DNA of 40,513 bases from Candidatus Photodesmus blepharonis (GTDB taxonomy: Bacteria > Pseudomonadota > Gammaproteobacteria > Enterobacterales > Vibrionaceae). Numbering within the stretch: position 1 is the first letter of the stretch; every line of letters starts with the position of its first letter. Shown here piece after piece: positions 17,141 to 27,255 of the stretch. The notes below the pieces were generated by a model. It did not search any database. It was not told where the DNA came from and worked only from the letters and a program-made list of their open reading frames with translations. Both the position numbers and the translations under genes were made by a program. The stretch is taken from contig NZ_JGVK01000027.1 of NCBI RefSeq assembly GCF_000731795.2, positions 1 to 40,513 on the forward strand, written 5' to 3'.

Positions 17141-20100
17141 TCGTTGGGTAATAAGTTTTTTTTAAATTTTTCTAGCATGTCAGCAATATATTGAATACAT
17201 CTATCTTGTGATGGTATTGCAAATCTGAATTTCGTAGGATTTTCCATTACTAATTCTCGTGATTGAAGAAGTTCAGCTACAAAAACAGGGTTTATATCAG
17301 CATCAGGATAGAATTCAACAGAACCACGTTGCTCGTATTTATATATTTTGATTTTTTTGATTTTTAATGGTGTCGCTTGTATCCGTAAAGAACAGACAGA
17401 TAATAGGTTTTGTGCAGCGTCTGGTAAAGTACCAAAACGATCAATAAGCTCAGCTTTAAGTTTGATTAACTCATTTCGGTTAGGGGTGTTAGCTATTTTT
17501 TTATACATAGATAAACGTGTATTTACATTAAATATATAACTTTCTGGTATAAATGCTGGTGATTGCATTTCTATCTCAGTTTTTTCACGCAGTAAGATAT
17601 CAAGGAGTGGTTCTTTGCCTGTTTTGAGAGATTCTACTGCTTGTTCAAGCATTTTTATATATAATGCGAAGCCAATGGATTGAATTTGTCCACTTTGCTC
17701 TTCTCCAAGTAGTTCACCAGCGCCACGAATTTCTAAATCATGGGTTGCAAGAGTAAATCCTGCTCCTAAATTTTCAAGTGATGCAATAGCACTAAGACGT
17801 TTAGTAGCATCTTTCGTCATTTCTTTAGGACTTGGTGTAAGTAAATAGGCGTATGCTTGTTGATGTGCACGGCCGACACGTCCGCGTAACTGATGCAATT
17901 GCGCTAACCCTAAGTGATCTGCTCTGTTCACAATAATAGTATTAGCTGTTGGTATGTCAATACCAGTCTCGATGATTGTGGTACATACTAATAAATTGAA
18001 ACGTTGATGATAAAAATCATTCATTACTTTTTCTAACTTACGTTCTGGCATCTGGCCATGAGCTGTTATCACATGAGCTTCTGGAATCAATTTTTTTAAA
18101 TTAATAGCAATTTCATCAATAGTTTCTATTTGATTATGCAGGAAGTAAACTTGTCCACCACGCATAATTTCGCGTAATACTGCATCACGGATCATATTGT
18201 CATCACTTCTCATTACAAGGGTTTTTATAGATAGTCGACCGACTGGTGGTGTTGTGATGATAGAAAGGTCACGTATGCCATGCATCGCCATATTTAATGT
18301 TCTTGGAATTGGTGTTGCGGTTAGTGTTAGTATGTCGAGGTTGGTTCGCATTGTTTTAACCGTTTCTTTTTGACGAACGCCGAAACGATGTTCCTCATCA
18401 ATAATTAGTAGACCTAGATCCTTAAATTTAATATTGCTTGATAGTAATTTATGTGTTCCGACAAGAACATCGATTTTACCGTTAGCCACATCTTGAATAA
18501 TGATCTTTTGCTCCTTAGTTGATTTAAATCTTGAAAGGACCTCTACTCTAATTGGTAGATTAGCAAAGCGGTCTCGAAAATTTGCAAAATGTTGTTGTGC
18601 TAGTAGAGTAGTTGGAACCAAAACAGCAACTTGTTTATCATTGTTGGTGCTAACAAAAGCAGCACGCATTGCTACTTCCGTTTTTCCTAAGCCGACATCA
18701 CCACACACCAACCTATCCATTGCTTTTTCTTGACACATATCAGATAACACAGAATCGATTGCTGTTCTTTGATCTTCAGTTTCTTGAAAAGGAAACCCGG
18801 CCTTAAATATTGAATATTGTTTATTGTCTAAGACGAACTTGTATCCAGAGTTTATCTCTCTTTTAGCATAGATATCAAGTAGTTCAGCTGCAATATCGCG
18901 GATTTTTTCTGCAGCTTTTCGTCGTGTTTTAATCCAAGTCTCACTACCTAACTTATGTAGATTCACATTTTCTTTTGTGCTAGTTGAATATTGACTAATT
19001 AGGTTTAATGATGAGACAGGCACGTAAAGTTTAGCGTTGTTTTGATATTCTAGTACCATAAATTCTGTCGTTACACTTCCTATGGTTAGAGTTTGTAAAC
19101 CGATGTACTGACCAATTCCATGTTCAATATGAACAACAAGTTGACCTCTCTTGAGTTCTTCTAAATTGTGAATAATCGCATCATTGTTAATAGCTTTTGC
19201 ATGATATTTTATTTGTTGTTGATTTTCTTGGTTTTCAAATAGATCATTTTCACAAATAAGGGCTACTTGTCGTTCTGTATGAATGAAACCATGCTCTGAT
19301 TCACCTAAAATTAGGTTGTATTTAGAATTGTTTTCTAAGGCGGTATATAAATTTTTTACCGAAATGGGATAAAGTTTGATATCTTGAAGTAATGCCAACA
19401 GTGTTTCTCTGCGTCCTTCTGACTTTACAGAAAAAATGATTTTACCAGAAAATTTTTTGCTGAATTGAAGCAGTGCAGTGAGTCGTTTTGTACTCGTGTG
19501 TTTTATTAATAAATTTGGTAGAGGATTAATTAAAACATTAGTTCGTCCTTGTTTCTCTACAGTCGGGTTTATTGATAGGGTTGCTTGAGGAAATTGTTTA
19601 AATTTTTGAAACAATTTATCTTTTTTTAGCCATAGTTCATTTGGTTCTAATAATGGACGTAATGGATCTGCTTTACGTTGTTCGTAACGGTAATTGATAT
19701 GAGTCAAAAAAGTATCAATTGCAGATTCTATGTTACCAATAGTGATCAATTGACTGTCTTTAGTAATATAATCGAACAAAGTTTCAGTATGTTCAAAAAA
19801 GAGGGGTTTCCAGTATTCGATGCCTGATGGCCATATACCTTTAGAAATTTTCATATAAATAGATTCTGATTCAGATCTAACATCAAAGCGTTGTTTCCAG
19901 TTATTTTGAAAGTTTTTTATAGCTGTTTTTGTAATCAGGAATTCATGCGCAGGAAGTAAAAGAATTTCAGTAATGTTTTTTGTTGAACGTTGATTTTCTA
20001 AATTGAAAGTACGAATGGTATCGATTTTATTATTTAGAAAATCAATGCGACAAGGTTTTTTATTTCCCATTGGAAACAAATCTAAGATTGAACCATGACT

Positions 20101-20595
20101 GGTATATTCTCCAGGTGTAGAAACTTGGTTAGTTTGGTGGTAGTTGTACTGTTTTAATTTCTTGCATAGCTCGTTAGGAGAAAAGAGAGCACCAATTTTT
20201 AATATTAAAGTGTGTTCTAATAAGTATTGACGTGGCGACTGTTTTTGCAGTAGGGTACTGATTGACACAACAGTAATGCCATTCTTTCGGTTTGGGAGTT
20301 GATATAGACATTTAATACGATCTGATATAACTTTTTTTTGTGGGGAAAAATTGTCATAAGGAAGTGTTTCCCAATCTGGAAAAAAAAATATTTTTTCGTT
20401 GGTAAATTGCTTAATCTCTCTCAGTATTTTAAGTGCGATTTGTAGGCTTGGAGAAACTAGCAGAGTATGATTATCATGTTGTTTAGCTAACTCTGCTGCA
20501 GCGATAGTCAAGCTTGCACCATGTAAGTTTCCGACCTGTTTTTTATCTCTTATTCCTGTAGGGTTCACGAGAGAAAGAAGAATGGGTATAGTCAT
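17137..20595 (-). CDS. mfd: transcription-repair coupling factor
   Basis: Mfd removes RNA polymerase stalled at DNA lesions and recruits UvrA for nucleotide excision repair. The 1152 residues match the usual 1148. The N-terminal UvrB-like domains include [11 protein letters not shown] and [15 protein letters not shown]. The RNA polymerase-interaction domain lies around [19 protein letters not shown]. The superfamily 2 translocase has Walker [17 protein letters not shown], the Walker B box [24 protein letters not shown], and the motif VI region including [20 protein letters not shown]. The C-terminal TRCF domain is complete. It sits 8 bases after the PilZ-like gene and overlaps csiV by 4, so the three form one minus-strand operon. 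The N-terminal half contains more Lys and Asn than usual, consistent with AT drift. Confidence 0.97.
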   Translation of the reverse strand: MTIPILLSLVNPTGIRDKKQVGNLHGASLTIAAAELAKQHDNHTLLVSPSLQIALKILREIKQFTNEKIFFFPDWETLPYDNFSPQKKVISDRIKCLYQLPNRKNGITVVSISTLLQKQSPRQYLLEHTLILKIGALFSPNELCKKLKQYNYHQTNQVSTPGEYTSHGSILDLFPMGNKKPCRIDFLNNKIDTIRTFNLENQRSTKNITEILLLPAHEFLITKTAIKNFQNNWKQRFDVRSESESIYMKISKGIWPSGIEYWKPLFFEHTETLFDYITKDSQLITIGNIESAIDTFLTHINYRYEQRKADPLRPLLEPNELWLKKDKLFQKFKQFPQATLSINPTVEKQGRTNVLINPLPNLLIKHTSTKRLTALLQFSKKFSGKIIFSVKSEGRRETLLALLQDIKLYPISVKNLYTALENNSKYNLILGESEHGFIHTERQVALICENDLFENQENQQQIKYHAKAINNDAIIHNLEELKRGQLVVHIEHGIGQYIGLQTLTIGSVTTEFMVLEYQNNAKLYVPVSSLNLISQYSTSTKENVNLHKLGSETWIKTRRKAAEKIRDIAAELLDIYAKREINSGYKFVLDNKQYSIFKAGFPFQETEDQRTAIDSVLSDMCQEKAMDRLVCGDVGLGKTEVAMRAAFVSTNNDKQVAVLVPTTLLAQQHFANFRDRFANLPIRVEVLSRFKSTKEQKIIIQDVANGKIDVLVGTHKLLSSNIKFKDLGLLIIDEEHRFGVRQKETVKTMRTNLDILTLTATPIPRTLNMAMHGIRDLSIITTPPVGRLSIKTLVMRSDDNMIRDAVLREIMRGGQVYFLHNQIETIDEIAINLKKLIPEAHVITAHGQMPERKLEKVMNDFYHQRFNLLVCTTIIETGIDIPTANTIIVNRADHLGLAQLHQLRGRVGRAHQQAYAYLLTPSPKEMTKDATKRLSAIASLENLGAGFTLATHDLEIRGAGELLGEEQSGQIQSIGFALYIKMLEQAVESLKTGKEPLLDILLREKTEIEMQSPAFIPESYIFNVNTRLSMYKKIANTPNRNELIKLKAELIDRFGTLPDAAQNLLSVCSLRIQATPLKIKKIKIYKYEQRGSVEFYPDADINPVFVAELLQSRELVMENPTKFRFAIPSQDRCIQYIADMLEKFKKNLLPNE

Positions 20596-20603
20596 AGTAT
20601 TTG

Positions 20604-21170
20604 TTATTGCTCTTGATTTGAGGAACGTTGGCGTAGTAATTTTTTTTGCTGATAAAGGGCTGCTTTAATTAGTAAATCTTGATCGCAATCTTGTAGCAAT
20701 CTGTATTTTACTGTAACTATCCAATTTTGTTCCATTTTTTTACAGTTGATAATTTCTCCATAGGAGTAAATCGCTGAAGGTGGATGCTCCAAGAACAATT
20801 TGACTCTTACTATAGTATTCACTTTTAACTTGTCTTCACTAACGTAAGAAAATTGGCTAGCTCCAAATGATAGAGTTGAATGTCGATATTGCTCTTGATC
20901 TTGTTGTGATAGGATGAAGGTTAGTAACAAATTTAATTTAGAGTTTTGGTTTTCAAGTAATTCAAGCGTGTGGTTGAGATTTTTATTTTGAAGTTCCAAG
21001 CGAGCTTGATGATTAAATTTATCAAGTTGGCTAAATTGGTTAATAACGCTGAACGGAGTAGGAATTTCTGATTCAAATTGTGTTATAGAAGGAAGCAGAA
21101 ATTTGCAACTCATGAGTTCAATGTTAGCAATCAGTTTGTGATACACAGTAAAAAATTCTTGTTCTAACAT
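20604..21170 (-). CDS. degenerate PilZ domain protein (PlzB-like)
   Basis: The neighbourhood, upstream of mfd and divergent from lolC, matches the vibrio PilZ gene known as plzB in V. cholerae. I start at the ATG complementary to 21168-21170, which has AAAGGA 7 bases upstream, giving 188 residues. A further in-frame Met 7 codons earlier lacks a site. The N-terminal half is helical and Leu/Gln/Asn-rich, possibly coiled coil. The C-terminal half, with STLSFGASQFSYVSEDKL and VRVKLFLEHPPSAIYSYGEI, looks like a PilZ beta barrel. The c-di-GMP-binding RxxxR and D/NxSxxG residues are not visible, so it may not bind c-di-GMP. Its role is unknown. Confidence 0.65.
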   Translation of the reverse strand: MLEQEFFTVYHKLIANIELMSCKFLLPSITQFESEIPTPFSVINQFSQLDKFNHQARLELQNKNLNHTLELLENQNSKLNLLLTFILSQQDQEQYRHSTLSFGASQFSYVSEDKLKVNTIVRVKLFLEHPPSAIYSYGEIINCKKMEQNWIVTVKYRLLQDCDQDLLIKAALYQQKKLLRQRSSNQEQ

Positions 21171-21308
21171 GAAATTTTCCTTTATTAGCAAATAGGCAAT
21201 GGTTTTTCTGTGTCATCTTGAGTAAAATGAACCGATATTTTTAATCTTGTGATTATCATCATACAGATGAATTAATCAAGATATTCAAGTGTTATCAAAA
21301 TTATTTAG

Positions 21309-21314
21309 TATAAT
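21309..21314 (+). promoter_or_regulatory. possible -10 for lolCDE
   Basis: TATAAT sits 68 bases before the lolC ATG in the gap between the divergent PilZ-like gene and lolC. No convincing -35 is present at 17 bases, so support is modest. Confidence 0.3.
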
Positions 21315-21381
21315 AATCAACGAAATAAGGTTGTAATTTTGCTTTCTTAATCGTTACAGTTTGTTGCTTCGTCATCGAAAT

Positions 21382-22587
21382 ATGTTTCATCCAGTTACAG
21401 TTTTTATAAGTTTGCGTTACTCAAAGGGATATTCAGGAAGCAGATTCAGTCGTCTTGTCCCTTACATCTCCGTTACAGGTATTGTGATTGGTGTAATGTC
21501 ACTCGTGATAGTTTTATCAGTTATGAATGGTTTTGAGTCTCAGCTCAAGAATCGTATTTTAGGTGTTCTTCCACAGGCAGTTATTTCCTATCAAGATAAC
21601 AAGACATCTAAAACTGTTACTGCCCCGGATTTCATCCTCGCCATGTCGAATATTCCAGCGAAACCGATAGTTCGTAGTGAAGTTGTTGTACAAAGTGTTT
21701 CTCGTTTCTCTGGAGGACATATTGTAGGAATAGAAGCAAACGATTATGATCCAATCGAACAATATTTGATTCTCGGATCCTTATCTGATCTTAAAGCAAA
21801 TAGCTATCAGATTTTTATCGGCGAAACATTAGCTCGTTCTCTAAATGTTTTGTTAGGTGATAAAGTGCGTTTAACGGTGGTAGGTTTAAGAAGGTATACT
21901 CCATTTGGGTTGATGCCTTCTCAGCGTAATTTTACAGTTGCAGGTATTTTCAATACAGGTTCTGACGTTGATACTCAATTGATAATGACTCATATTTCAG
22001 ATGCGGGGCGTTTATTACGCTATCCGATGGACACGATTTCTGGATGGAGGTTGTTTTTTGATGATCCTTTTGCCGTTGCTGATTTGTCAACTAAACCTTT
22101 ACCTAAAGGTTGGTGTTGGAGTGACTGGCGTGAACAACGTGGTGAGCTTTTTCAAGCAGTACGTATGGAAAAAAACGCGATGAGTCTAATGTTAAGCTCA
22201 ATTATTGTGGTTGCTGTATTCAATATTATTTCTGTGCTTGTTATGCTCGTTATCGAAAAACAGTCAGAGTTTGCTATTCTAAAAACTCAGGGTGTTACGT
22301 GTAAGCAAATATTTGCAATTATCATTGTACGTGGTCTTAGTCTTGGTGTTATAGGATCTATAATTGGTAGTTTTACTGGTGTAATGATAGCAAATAATTT
22401 AAATGTTATTCTGGGGAAGATCCCTGTTGCATTGCTTGCTTTTGGCGATCGATTTCCAGTTCTTATTAATCCAATACAAATAATAGGAATTATTTTTTTA
22501 TCAGTATCGTTGAGTCTTTTGGCTACTATTTTTCCTGCCTATAAGGCATCATCCATTAAACCTGCTGAGATTTTAAGATATGAGTAA
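21382..22587 (+). CDS. lolC: lipoprotein-releasing ABC transporter permease LolC
   Basis: LolC is an inner-membrane subunit of LolCDE, which extracts outer-membrane lipoproteins and passes them to LolA. I choose ATG 21382 (MFHPVTVFISLRYSKG) because it aligns with known LolC starts, giving 401 residues (E. coli 399). The frame continues open upstream to a TTG at 21361. The four-helix topology is clear: one helix with VMSLVIVLSVMNGFES, a large periplasmic domain, then three C-terminal helices. The cytoplasmic loop has RMEKNAMSLML, and the end is KPAEILRYE. The gene overlaps lolD by 8 bases, so the two are coupled. Confidence 0.95.
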   Translation: MFHPVTVFISLRYSKGYSGSRFSRLVPYISVTGIVIGVMSLVIVLSVMNGFESQLKNRILGVLPQAVISYQDNKTSKTVTAPDFILAMSNIPAKPIVRSEVVVQSVSRFSGGHIVGIEANDYDPIEQYLILGSLSDLKANSYQIFIGETLARSLNVLLGDKVRLTVVGLRRYTPFGLMPSQRNFTVAGIFNTGSDVDTQLIMTHISDAGRLLRYPMDTISGWRLFFDDPFAVADLSTKPLPKGWCWSDWREQRGELFQAVRMEKNAMSLMLSSIIVVAVFNIISVLVMLVIEKQSEFAILKTQGVTCKQIFAIIIVRGLSLGVIGSIIGSFTGVMIANNLNVILGKIPVALLAFGDRFPVLINPIQIIGIIFLSVSLSLLATIFPAYKASSIKPAEILRYE

Positions 22588-23254
22588 CCTTATTGAATGT
22601 AGAAATCTTTGTAAAACTTATCGTGATGGTCTGTTTGATGTTCAGGTTCTTAAAGGTATTAGTTTTGCCATGAAACGTGGAGAAATGATATCAATCATTG
22701 GTGCGTCAGGTTCTGGAAAAAGCACTTTTTTGCATATTCTTGGAACGCTAGATGAAGCCAGTAGTGGAAAGATACACTTTTTAAATCGAGACATGATGAA
22801 GTTAACTTCTAATGAACAAGCCAAAATTCGTAATCAACATTTGGGTTTTATTTATCAATTCCATCATTTATTGATAGATTTTTCCATATTAGAAAATGTT
22901 GCTATGCCACTTTTGATTAGTGGAATGAAAGTTTCTCAAGCAAAGAAAGAAGCCAAGATACTTTTAGATAAAATTGGTTTAAATTGTTGTGCGAATAAGA
23001 AACCATCGCAACTTTCTGGTGGTGAGCGGCAACGAGTAGCAATTGCTAGAGCATTGGTTAATAAACCCGATTTGGTTTTAGCTGATGAGCCAACGGGTAA
23101 TCTTGATCAAAGTACAGCATTGGTTATTTATGATTTGATTTTTGAGTTAAATAAAGAATCGGATACGGCGTTTTTGCTGGTAACGCACGACGCTGAGCTG
23201 GCTTCGAAGATGGATCAACAATTTAAGATGCAAGATGGTTTATTAATATGTTGA
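22580..23254 (+). CDS. lolD: lipoprotein-releasing ABC transporter ATPase LolD
   Basis: LolD is the cytoplasmic ATPase of LolCDE. The 224 residues carry Walker [10 protein letters not shown] (41-49), the Q-loop in IYQFHHLL, the ABC signature LSGGERQR, Walker [13 protein letters not shown] and the switch His in LLVTHD. The protein follows the LolD/MacB/FtsE subfamily throughout. It starts inside the end of lolC (8-base overlap) and overlaps lolE by 7 bases, so equal synthesis of the three subunits is expected. No anomaly seen. Confidence 0.96.
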   Translation: MSNLIECRNLCKTYRDGLFDVQVLKGISFAMKRGEMISIIGASGSGKSTFLHILGTLDEASSGKIHFLNRDMMKLTSNEQAKIRNQHLGFIYQFHHLLIDFSILENVAMPLLISGMKVSQAKKEAKILLDKIGLNCCANKKPSQLSGGERQRVAIARALVNKPDLVLADEPTGNLDQSTALVIYDLIFELNKESDTAFLLVTHDAELASKMDQQFKMQDGLLIC

Positions 23255-24513
23255 GGAAGTTGGTAGATGTTTTCTTTTTAGCTATTTGTCTTGGTATACG
23301 ATTTAGTAAAATTAAGCAGTGTAACAACAAAATGGTGTTGTTTATTTCTCTTTCTTCTACGCTTGGTATTGCTATCAGCGTTTCACTAATCATTGTTGTT
23401 CTTTCCGTAATGAATGGTTTCGAGTATGAGTTGAAGAATCGTATTCTATCTGTGATTCCTCATGGTGAGTTTGAAGGTTTTGGAAAACCTATTGCTGATT
23501 GGGCATCATTGCTGGAACAATTAAAAAAGCAAAAACGTGTCGAGAGAGCGGTGCCGTATATTCGGTTGACAGCTTTAGCAGAAAAAGGATCTCAAATAAA
23601 GACACTTGAAATACGTGGTGTGACATCTCTTCTTGAAGAGAGTGGATTTCGTTTTGCAGGCTTTATTCAAGCAGGAGTATTGGATTCATTCCATTCAGAT
23701 TTTCAGCAAATTATTTTGGGAAAGGGTGTTGCAGATTCTATTGGTATCGTAAAGGGGGAGTATCTGACTTTGATTATTCCAACTGTCAATTTTATTACAA
23801 AAGTACGAGCAGTTAAGCGAGTTCGTGTTAGAGTTGTTGGCCTTTTTGAATCGCATGGACAGTTTGATTACAGTTTAGCGCTAATTCCACTGAAAGATGC
23901 TCAAAAATACGCTAGCTTAGGAAATAGTATTACTGGTGTTGCCATCAAGGTAGATGACATGTTCGATGTTACAAGGATCGTATCTGAGATGAATGGTCTT
24001 ATAGATTTTGATCTTTACTTTAGTAGTTGGGAAAAAAAATTTGGTTTTTTATATCGTGATATTCAGTTAATAAGGACTATTATGTACTTAATAATGGTTT
24101 TGCTTATAGGAGTAGCGAGTTTTAATATCGTTTCTACTCTCATGATAAGAGTAAAGGAACGTTTAGATGAGGTTGCGATTTTAAAAACTTTGGGCGCTAC
24201 TGATGCTTTTATAAAAAGTATTTTTGTTTATCAAGGGGTATTTTCTGGTATATTAGGTAGTGCTTTAGGCAGCTTTTTCGGAGTTATCATTGCGATGCAT
24301 TTTACATTGATAATCGAAGGATTGGAGTCATTATTTGAAAACAAATTTCTATCTAAAGATGTGTATTTTATAGATTTTCTTCCATCTCAAATCAACATTT
24401 TTGACGTTTTTCTAGTTTTTTGTACTGCAGTTGTTTTAAGTTTGTTAGCAACATATTTTCCTGCGATAAAGGCTAGTAGATTAAGCCCTGCTTCTGTACT
24501 TAGTTCAAAATGA
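23248..24513 (+). CDS. lolE: lipoprotein-releasing ABC transporter permease LolE
   Basis: LolE is the second permease of LolCDE. The 421 residues (E. coli 414) share the FtsX/MacB fold with LolC, but key stretches assign it to LolE: VVLSVMNGFEYELKNRIL, VIPHGEFEG, IILGKGVADSIG, the helix region MYLIMVLLIGVASFNIVSTL, and near the end DVYFIDFLPSQINIFDVF. The tail is SPASVLSSK. The start ATG at 23248 overlaps the lolD stop. Retaining separate LolC and LolE agrees with a gammaproteobacterial origin. Downstream lies the dead yaaA gene on the opposite strand. Confidence 0.95.
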   Translation: MLRKLVDVFFLAICLGIRFSKIKQCNNKMVLFISLSSTLGIAISVSLIIVVLSVMNGFEYELKNRILSVIPHGEFEGFGKPIADWASLLEQLKKQKRVERAVPYIRLTALAEKGSQIKTLEIRGVTSLLEESGFRFAGFIQAGVLDSFHSDFQQIILGKGVADSIGIVKGEYLTLIIPTVNFITKVRAVKRVRVRVVGLFESHGQFDYSLALIPLKDAQKYASLGNSITGVAIKVDDMFDVTRIVSEMNGLIDFDLYFSSWEKKFGFLYRDIQLIRTIMYLIMVLLIGVASFNIVSTLMIRVKERLDEVAILKTLGATDAFIKSIFVYQGVFSGILGSALGSFFGVIIAMHFTLIIEGLESLFENKFLSKDVYFIDFLPSQINIFDVFLVFCTAVVLSLLATYFPAIKASRLSPASVLSSK

Positions 24514-24557
24514 AAACATCTTATACAAAATACAAACTTAGCTCAAGTAACAAATAA

Positions 24558-24587
24558 GTAAAAATTATTTTACAATTACCCCCCCCC
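24558..24587. repeat. hairpin followed by C9 tract
   Basis: GTAAAA-ATTA-TTTTAC (24558-24573) forms a six-pair hairpin between lolE and the yaaA remnant. Six bases later comes a run of nine C (24579-24587), the longest G or C homopolymer I noticed in the window. It is not inside an intact gene. Confidence 0.5.
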
Positions 24588-24609
24588 TTTAATTTGATAT
24601 CAATGCAGA

Positions 24610-25148
24610 GGATGGGTCCTTGTCGCTTCTTGTACTCTAGAGTAATAACATAGAGGAGCATTTTTCCATGAGCCTCTTTGGCATAAAAGCTAATGACGTC
24701 ACACTGGCCGTTTTTGCAATCTTTAAATATTGGAGTGATTACTTAAGCGTTCAAATTCTGGATGCGCAAAACTTCATTCGTAAAGAAGAGTAGTGCTATG
24801 TTGATAGATTCATTTAGCACTCATTTGAAGACGGTATGCGTAATTGAGAGAAGTTTCAGATGAGGTTTCAACTTTAAATTCCGTATATACATTGCCTTTA
24901 AAGACAAGAATTGCTTGACGAGAATCGCTCGTTGTGGAGTTTTCACTCCATTTTTTAAATGGGCAACGCTTAGCTGCGCTATTTCTTCGCTGACTTTTAT
25001 CAGTGTTAATACAATCGAAAAGAGTTAATTTTTGGTATTTTAAAATTAATTTAGCTGAATATGTTGCTAGTTCAGGTTGCGGAAGGCGTTCTGTTATCAA
25101 TTTTAATTGATAGTCCAAAATATTGGATTGAGAGATCAGAATAAGCAC
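24610..25148 (-). pseudogene. yaaA: peroxide-stress protein YaaA, degraded
   Basis: YaaA limits intracellular iron damage under hydrogen peroxide stress. Here only pieces remain. The 5' end, from GTG at 25146-25148, reads VLILISQSNILDYQ, where the family has a SPAKTLDY-type motif, then PQPELATYSAKLI and SRQAILVFKGNVYTEF. After LNYA the text jumps to YRLQMSAK and a stop, which suggests deletion of the middle. In another frame, further downstream, comes NEVLRIQNLNA, a stop, then [20 protein letters not shown] and [13 protein letters not shown]. With an internal deletion, at least one frameshift and two stops, it cannot make the normal protein of about 258 residues. The 3' limit near 24610 is approximate. 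Confidence 0.88.
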
Positions 25149-25570
25149 GATGCTGATACTATATTTTTGAAAAAATTGCACATGTTATTGCGTATTGCAA
25201 GAAAAGGTTGTGTAATGCTCCCGTGAATTTTCAGTGGAAATATTGTAGGTTGCCTTCTCTTATCTTACATATTGAAGGTCAATTTATTTTTCAATTAATG
25301 ATGAAAACATGCGATTTTATCGTGGAGGATAATCAACAGTGGTATGCTGTTCGAACGTTTCTATTCTTTAAGGTTATAATTCAACAGTCATAGTTATTAG
25401 TATTGATACATAAAGAAAAATAAATTTGCATTGGTGGTATCATACTTAGATAATTTTACATCCAACCACAAATTATCTGTGAGGGATTAGGTGCCGCAAG
25501 TATTTGTGAAGCTAGAATTGGCTTCTCTTGTCGGTGATATTGTTAATTAACGTTGTAAATACTTCTAAAC
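25149..25570. other. intergenic upstream of aroK
   Basis: The gap normally follows pilQ in relatives, but I see no pilus gene or recognisable remnant. A 61-codon frame from a TTG at 25208 has no supportable start site or known family, so I do not call it. A promoter candidate lies at 25426-25454. Confidence 0.4.
25426..25454 (+). promoter_or_regulatory. candidate sigma-70 promoter for aroK operon
   Basis: TTGCAT (25426-25431) and GATAAT (25449-25454) are separated by 17 bases. This matches the sigma-70 layout with a good -10 and a moderate -35, about 115 bases before aroK. Confidence 0.4.
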
Positions 25571-26092
25571 ATGGCTGAAAAACGCAATATTTTTCTTGTT
25601 GGTCCTATGGGGGCTGGCAAAAGTACAATTGGTCGACACTTAGCGCAACAATTGCATATGGAGTTTTTAGATTCCGATATAGCTATTGAAGAGCGCACTG
25701 GTGCTGATATCGCATGGGTTTTTGACGTTGAAGGTGAAGATGGTTTCCGAAAACGTGAAGAATCTATTATAAATGCTCTTACTGAGCAGAAAGGCATTGT
25801 TCTCGCAACTGGAGGGGGATCTGTAAAGAGTAAAGAAAATCGAAATCGTTTATCTGCTCGTGGGACTGTCATATACTTGGAAACGGCAATTGAGAAGCAA
25901 CTAGCACGTACGAATCGTGATAAAAAGCGTCCTTTACTACTGCAAACCGATAATCCAAGGGAAACACTTCAGTCCTTAGCCAGTGAATGTAATAAGTTAT
26001 ATGAAGAAATAGCAGATTACACCATTAGCACTGATGATCAAAGCGCGAAAGTAGTAGCCAATCAAATTATAAAAATACTCGAAGAGCGTTGA
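25571..26092 (+). CDS. aroK: shikimate kinase I
   Basis: AroK phosphorylates shikimate at the 3-hydroxyl with ATP in the common aromatic pathway. The 173 residues equal E. coli AroK in length and are nearly identical in motifs: [19 protein letters not shown] with Walker A at 11-19, the DSD shikimate-binding motif in [35 protein letters not shown], and the lid region RDKKRPLL. It leads the aroK-aroB-damX-dam-rpe cluster typical of enterobacteria and vibrios. aroB starts 35 bases on. Keeping this pathway implies a need for chorismate-derived compounds despite genome reduction. Confidence 0.98.
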   Translation: MAEKRNIFLVGPMGAGKSTIGRHLAQQLHMEFLDSDIAIEERTGADIAWVFDVEGEDGFRKREESIINALTEQKGIVLATGGGSVKSKENRNRLSARGTVIYLETAIEKQLARTNRDKKRPLLLQTDNPRETLQSLASECNKLYEEIADYTISTDDQSAKVVANQIIKILEER

Positions 26093-26127
26093 TTTTTTTA
26101 TAATAACTTTAAATTAGAGAGGTACAT

Positions 26128-27237
26128 ATGGAGCAGCGAATTTGGGTCAATTTAAGTGAGCGTAGTTACTCAATCTTAATTGGTGCAGGATTGTTTAATG
26201 ATTCAACCTCTCTTGCGTTTCTGAAAGAAAACCGGCGTTCTTCGAAGCAACAAAGAGTAGTTGTTGTGAGTAATGTTACGGTTGCTCCTTTGTACTCAGG
26301 ACAGATTTTATTTTTGCTTAAACAACTTGGTTGTGATGCTTCTTTGTTGGAATTACCTGATGGTGAGCAACATAAGAATTTAGATACATTTAATATGGTT
26401 ATAAGTTACTTGCTAGAAGGCCACTATGGTCGTGATGTTGTTATAATTGCTTTAGGAGGCGGAGTTGTTGGTGATTTAGTCGGTTTTTCCGCTGCTTGTT
26501 ACCATCGAGGAGTAGATTTCATTCAAATTCCAACTACACTATTGTCTCAGGTAGATTCTGCAGTAGGTGGTAAGACAGCAATCAATCATTCTTTAGGTAA
26601 AAATATGATTGGTGCTTTTCATCAACCGAAATCTGTTGTGATTGATATAGAGTTTTTATCTACGTTGCCTAAGCGAGAGTTTGCTTCGGGTATTGCAGAG
26701 ATAATTAAGTATAGTGTTGTCTGTGATGCGTGTTTTTTTGATTGGTTAGAATTGAATCTTGATAGATTGTATTTTTTTGACAAAAACGCGTTAAGTTTTG
26801 CAATTTTACGTTGTTGCCAAATTAAGAGCAAAGTAATTACACAGGATGAAAAAGAGTTTGGCGTTCGCACTTTATTGAATTTAGGTCATACATTTGGTCA
26901 TGCTATTGAAGTTGAGTTAGGCTATGGTCATTGGTTACATGGGGAGGCAGTATCCTCTGGTATGGTGATAGCGGCAAAAATAGCCCAGTTACAAGGGTTT
27001 ATTTTAGAGCATCAAGTTGAAAGAATTATTTCTATATTGAAAAAAGCCAAATTGCCGGTATGTATCCCTGCCGGTATACTTTTTGGTGATTTTATGAAAC
27101 ATATTATGTGTGATAAAAAAGTGCTATCAGGTGAATTGAGGCTTGTATTGCCAACGAGTATTGGTACAGCGAATGTAGTTACAAATGTCTCAGAGTCAGT
27201 TCTGGAGCAAGCTGTTAATTATTGCCGCACGCTATAG
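26128..27237 (+). CDS. aroB: 3-dehydroquinate synthase
   Basis: AroB cyclises DAHP to 3-dehydroquinate, the second shikimate step, using NAD+ and a metal ion. The 369 residues are slightly longer than the E. coli enzyme (362). NAD-binding GGGVVGDLVGFSAACYHRG and DSAVGGKTAIN are present, as are the metal ligands in FASGIAEIIKYS, LNLGHTFGHAIE and LHGEAVSSGM. AGAGAGG just upstream gives a good ribosome binding site. The C-terminal helix region is less conserved. damX begins 18 bases after the stop, suggesting one transcript. Confidence 0.96.
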   Translation: MEQRIWVNLSERSYSILIGAGLFNDSTSLAFLKENRRSSKQQRVVVVSNVTVAPLYSGQILFLLKQLGCDASLLELPDGEQHKNLDTFNMVISYLLEGHYGRDVVIIALGGGVVGDLVGFSAACYHRGVDFIQIPTTLLSQVDSAVGGKTAINHSLGKNMIGAFHQPKSVVIDIEFLSTLPKREFASGIAEIIKYSVVCDACFFDWLELNLDRLYFFDKNALSFAILRCCQIKSKVITQDEKEFGVRTLLNLGHTFGHAIEVELGYGHWLHGEAVSSGMVIAAKIAQLQGFILEHQVERIISILKKAKLPVCIPAGILFGDFMKHIMCDKKVLSGELRLVLPTSIGTANVVTNVSESVLEQAVNYCRTL

Positions 27238-27255
27238 TTTTCATAGGACTGCTTG

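Noticed and set aside
25208..25393. 61-codon frame upstream of aroK
   Set aside because: TTG start, no ribosome site, unusual composition and no recognised family; probably chance.
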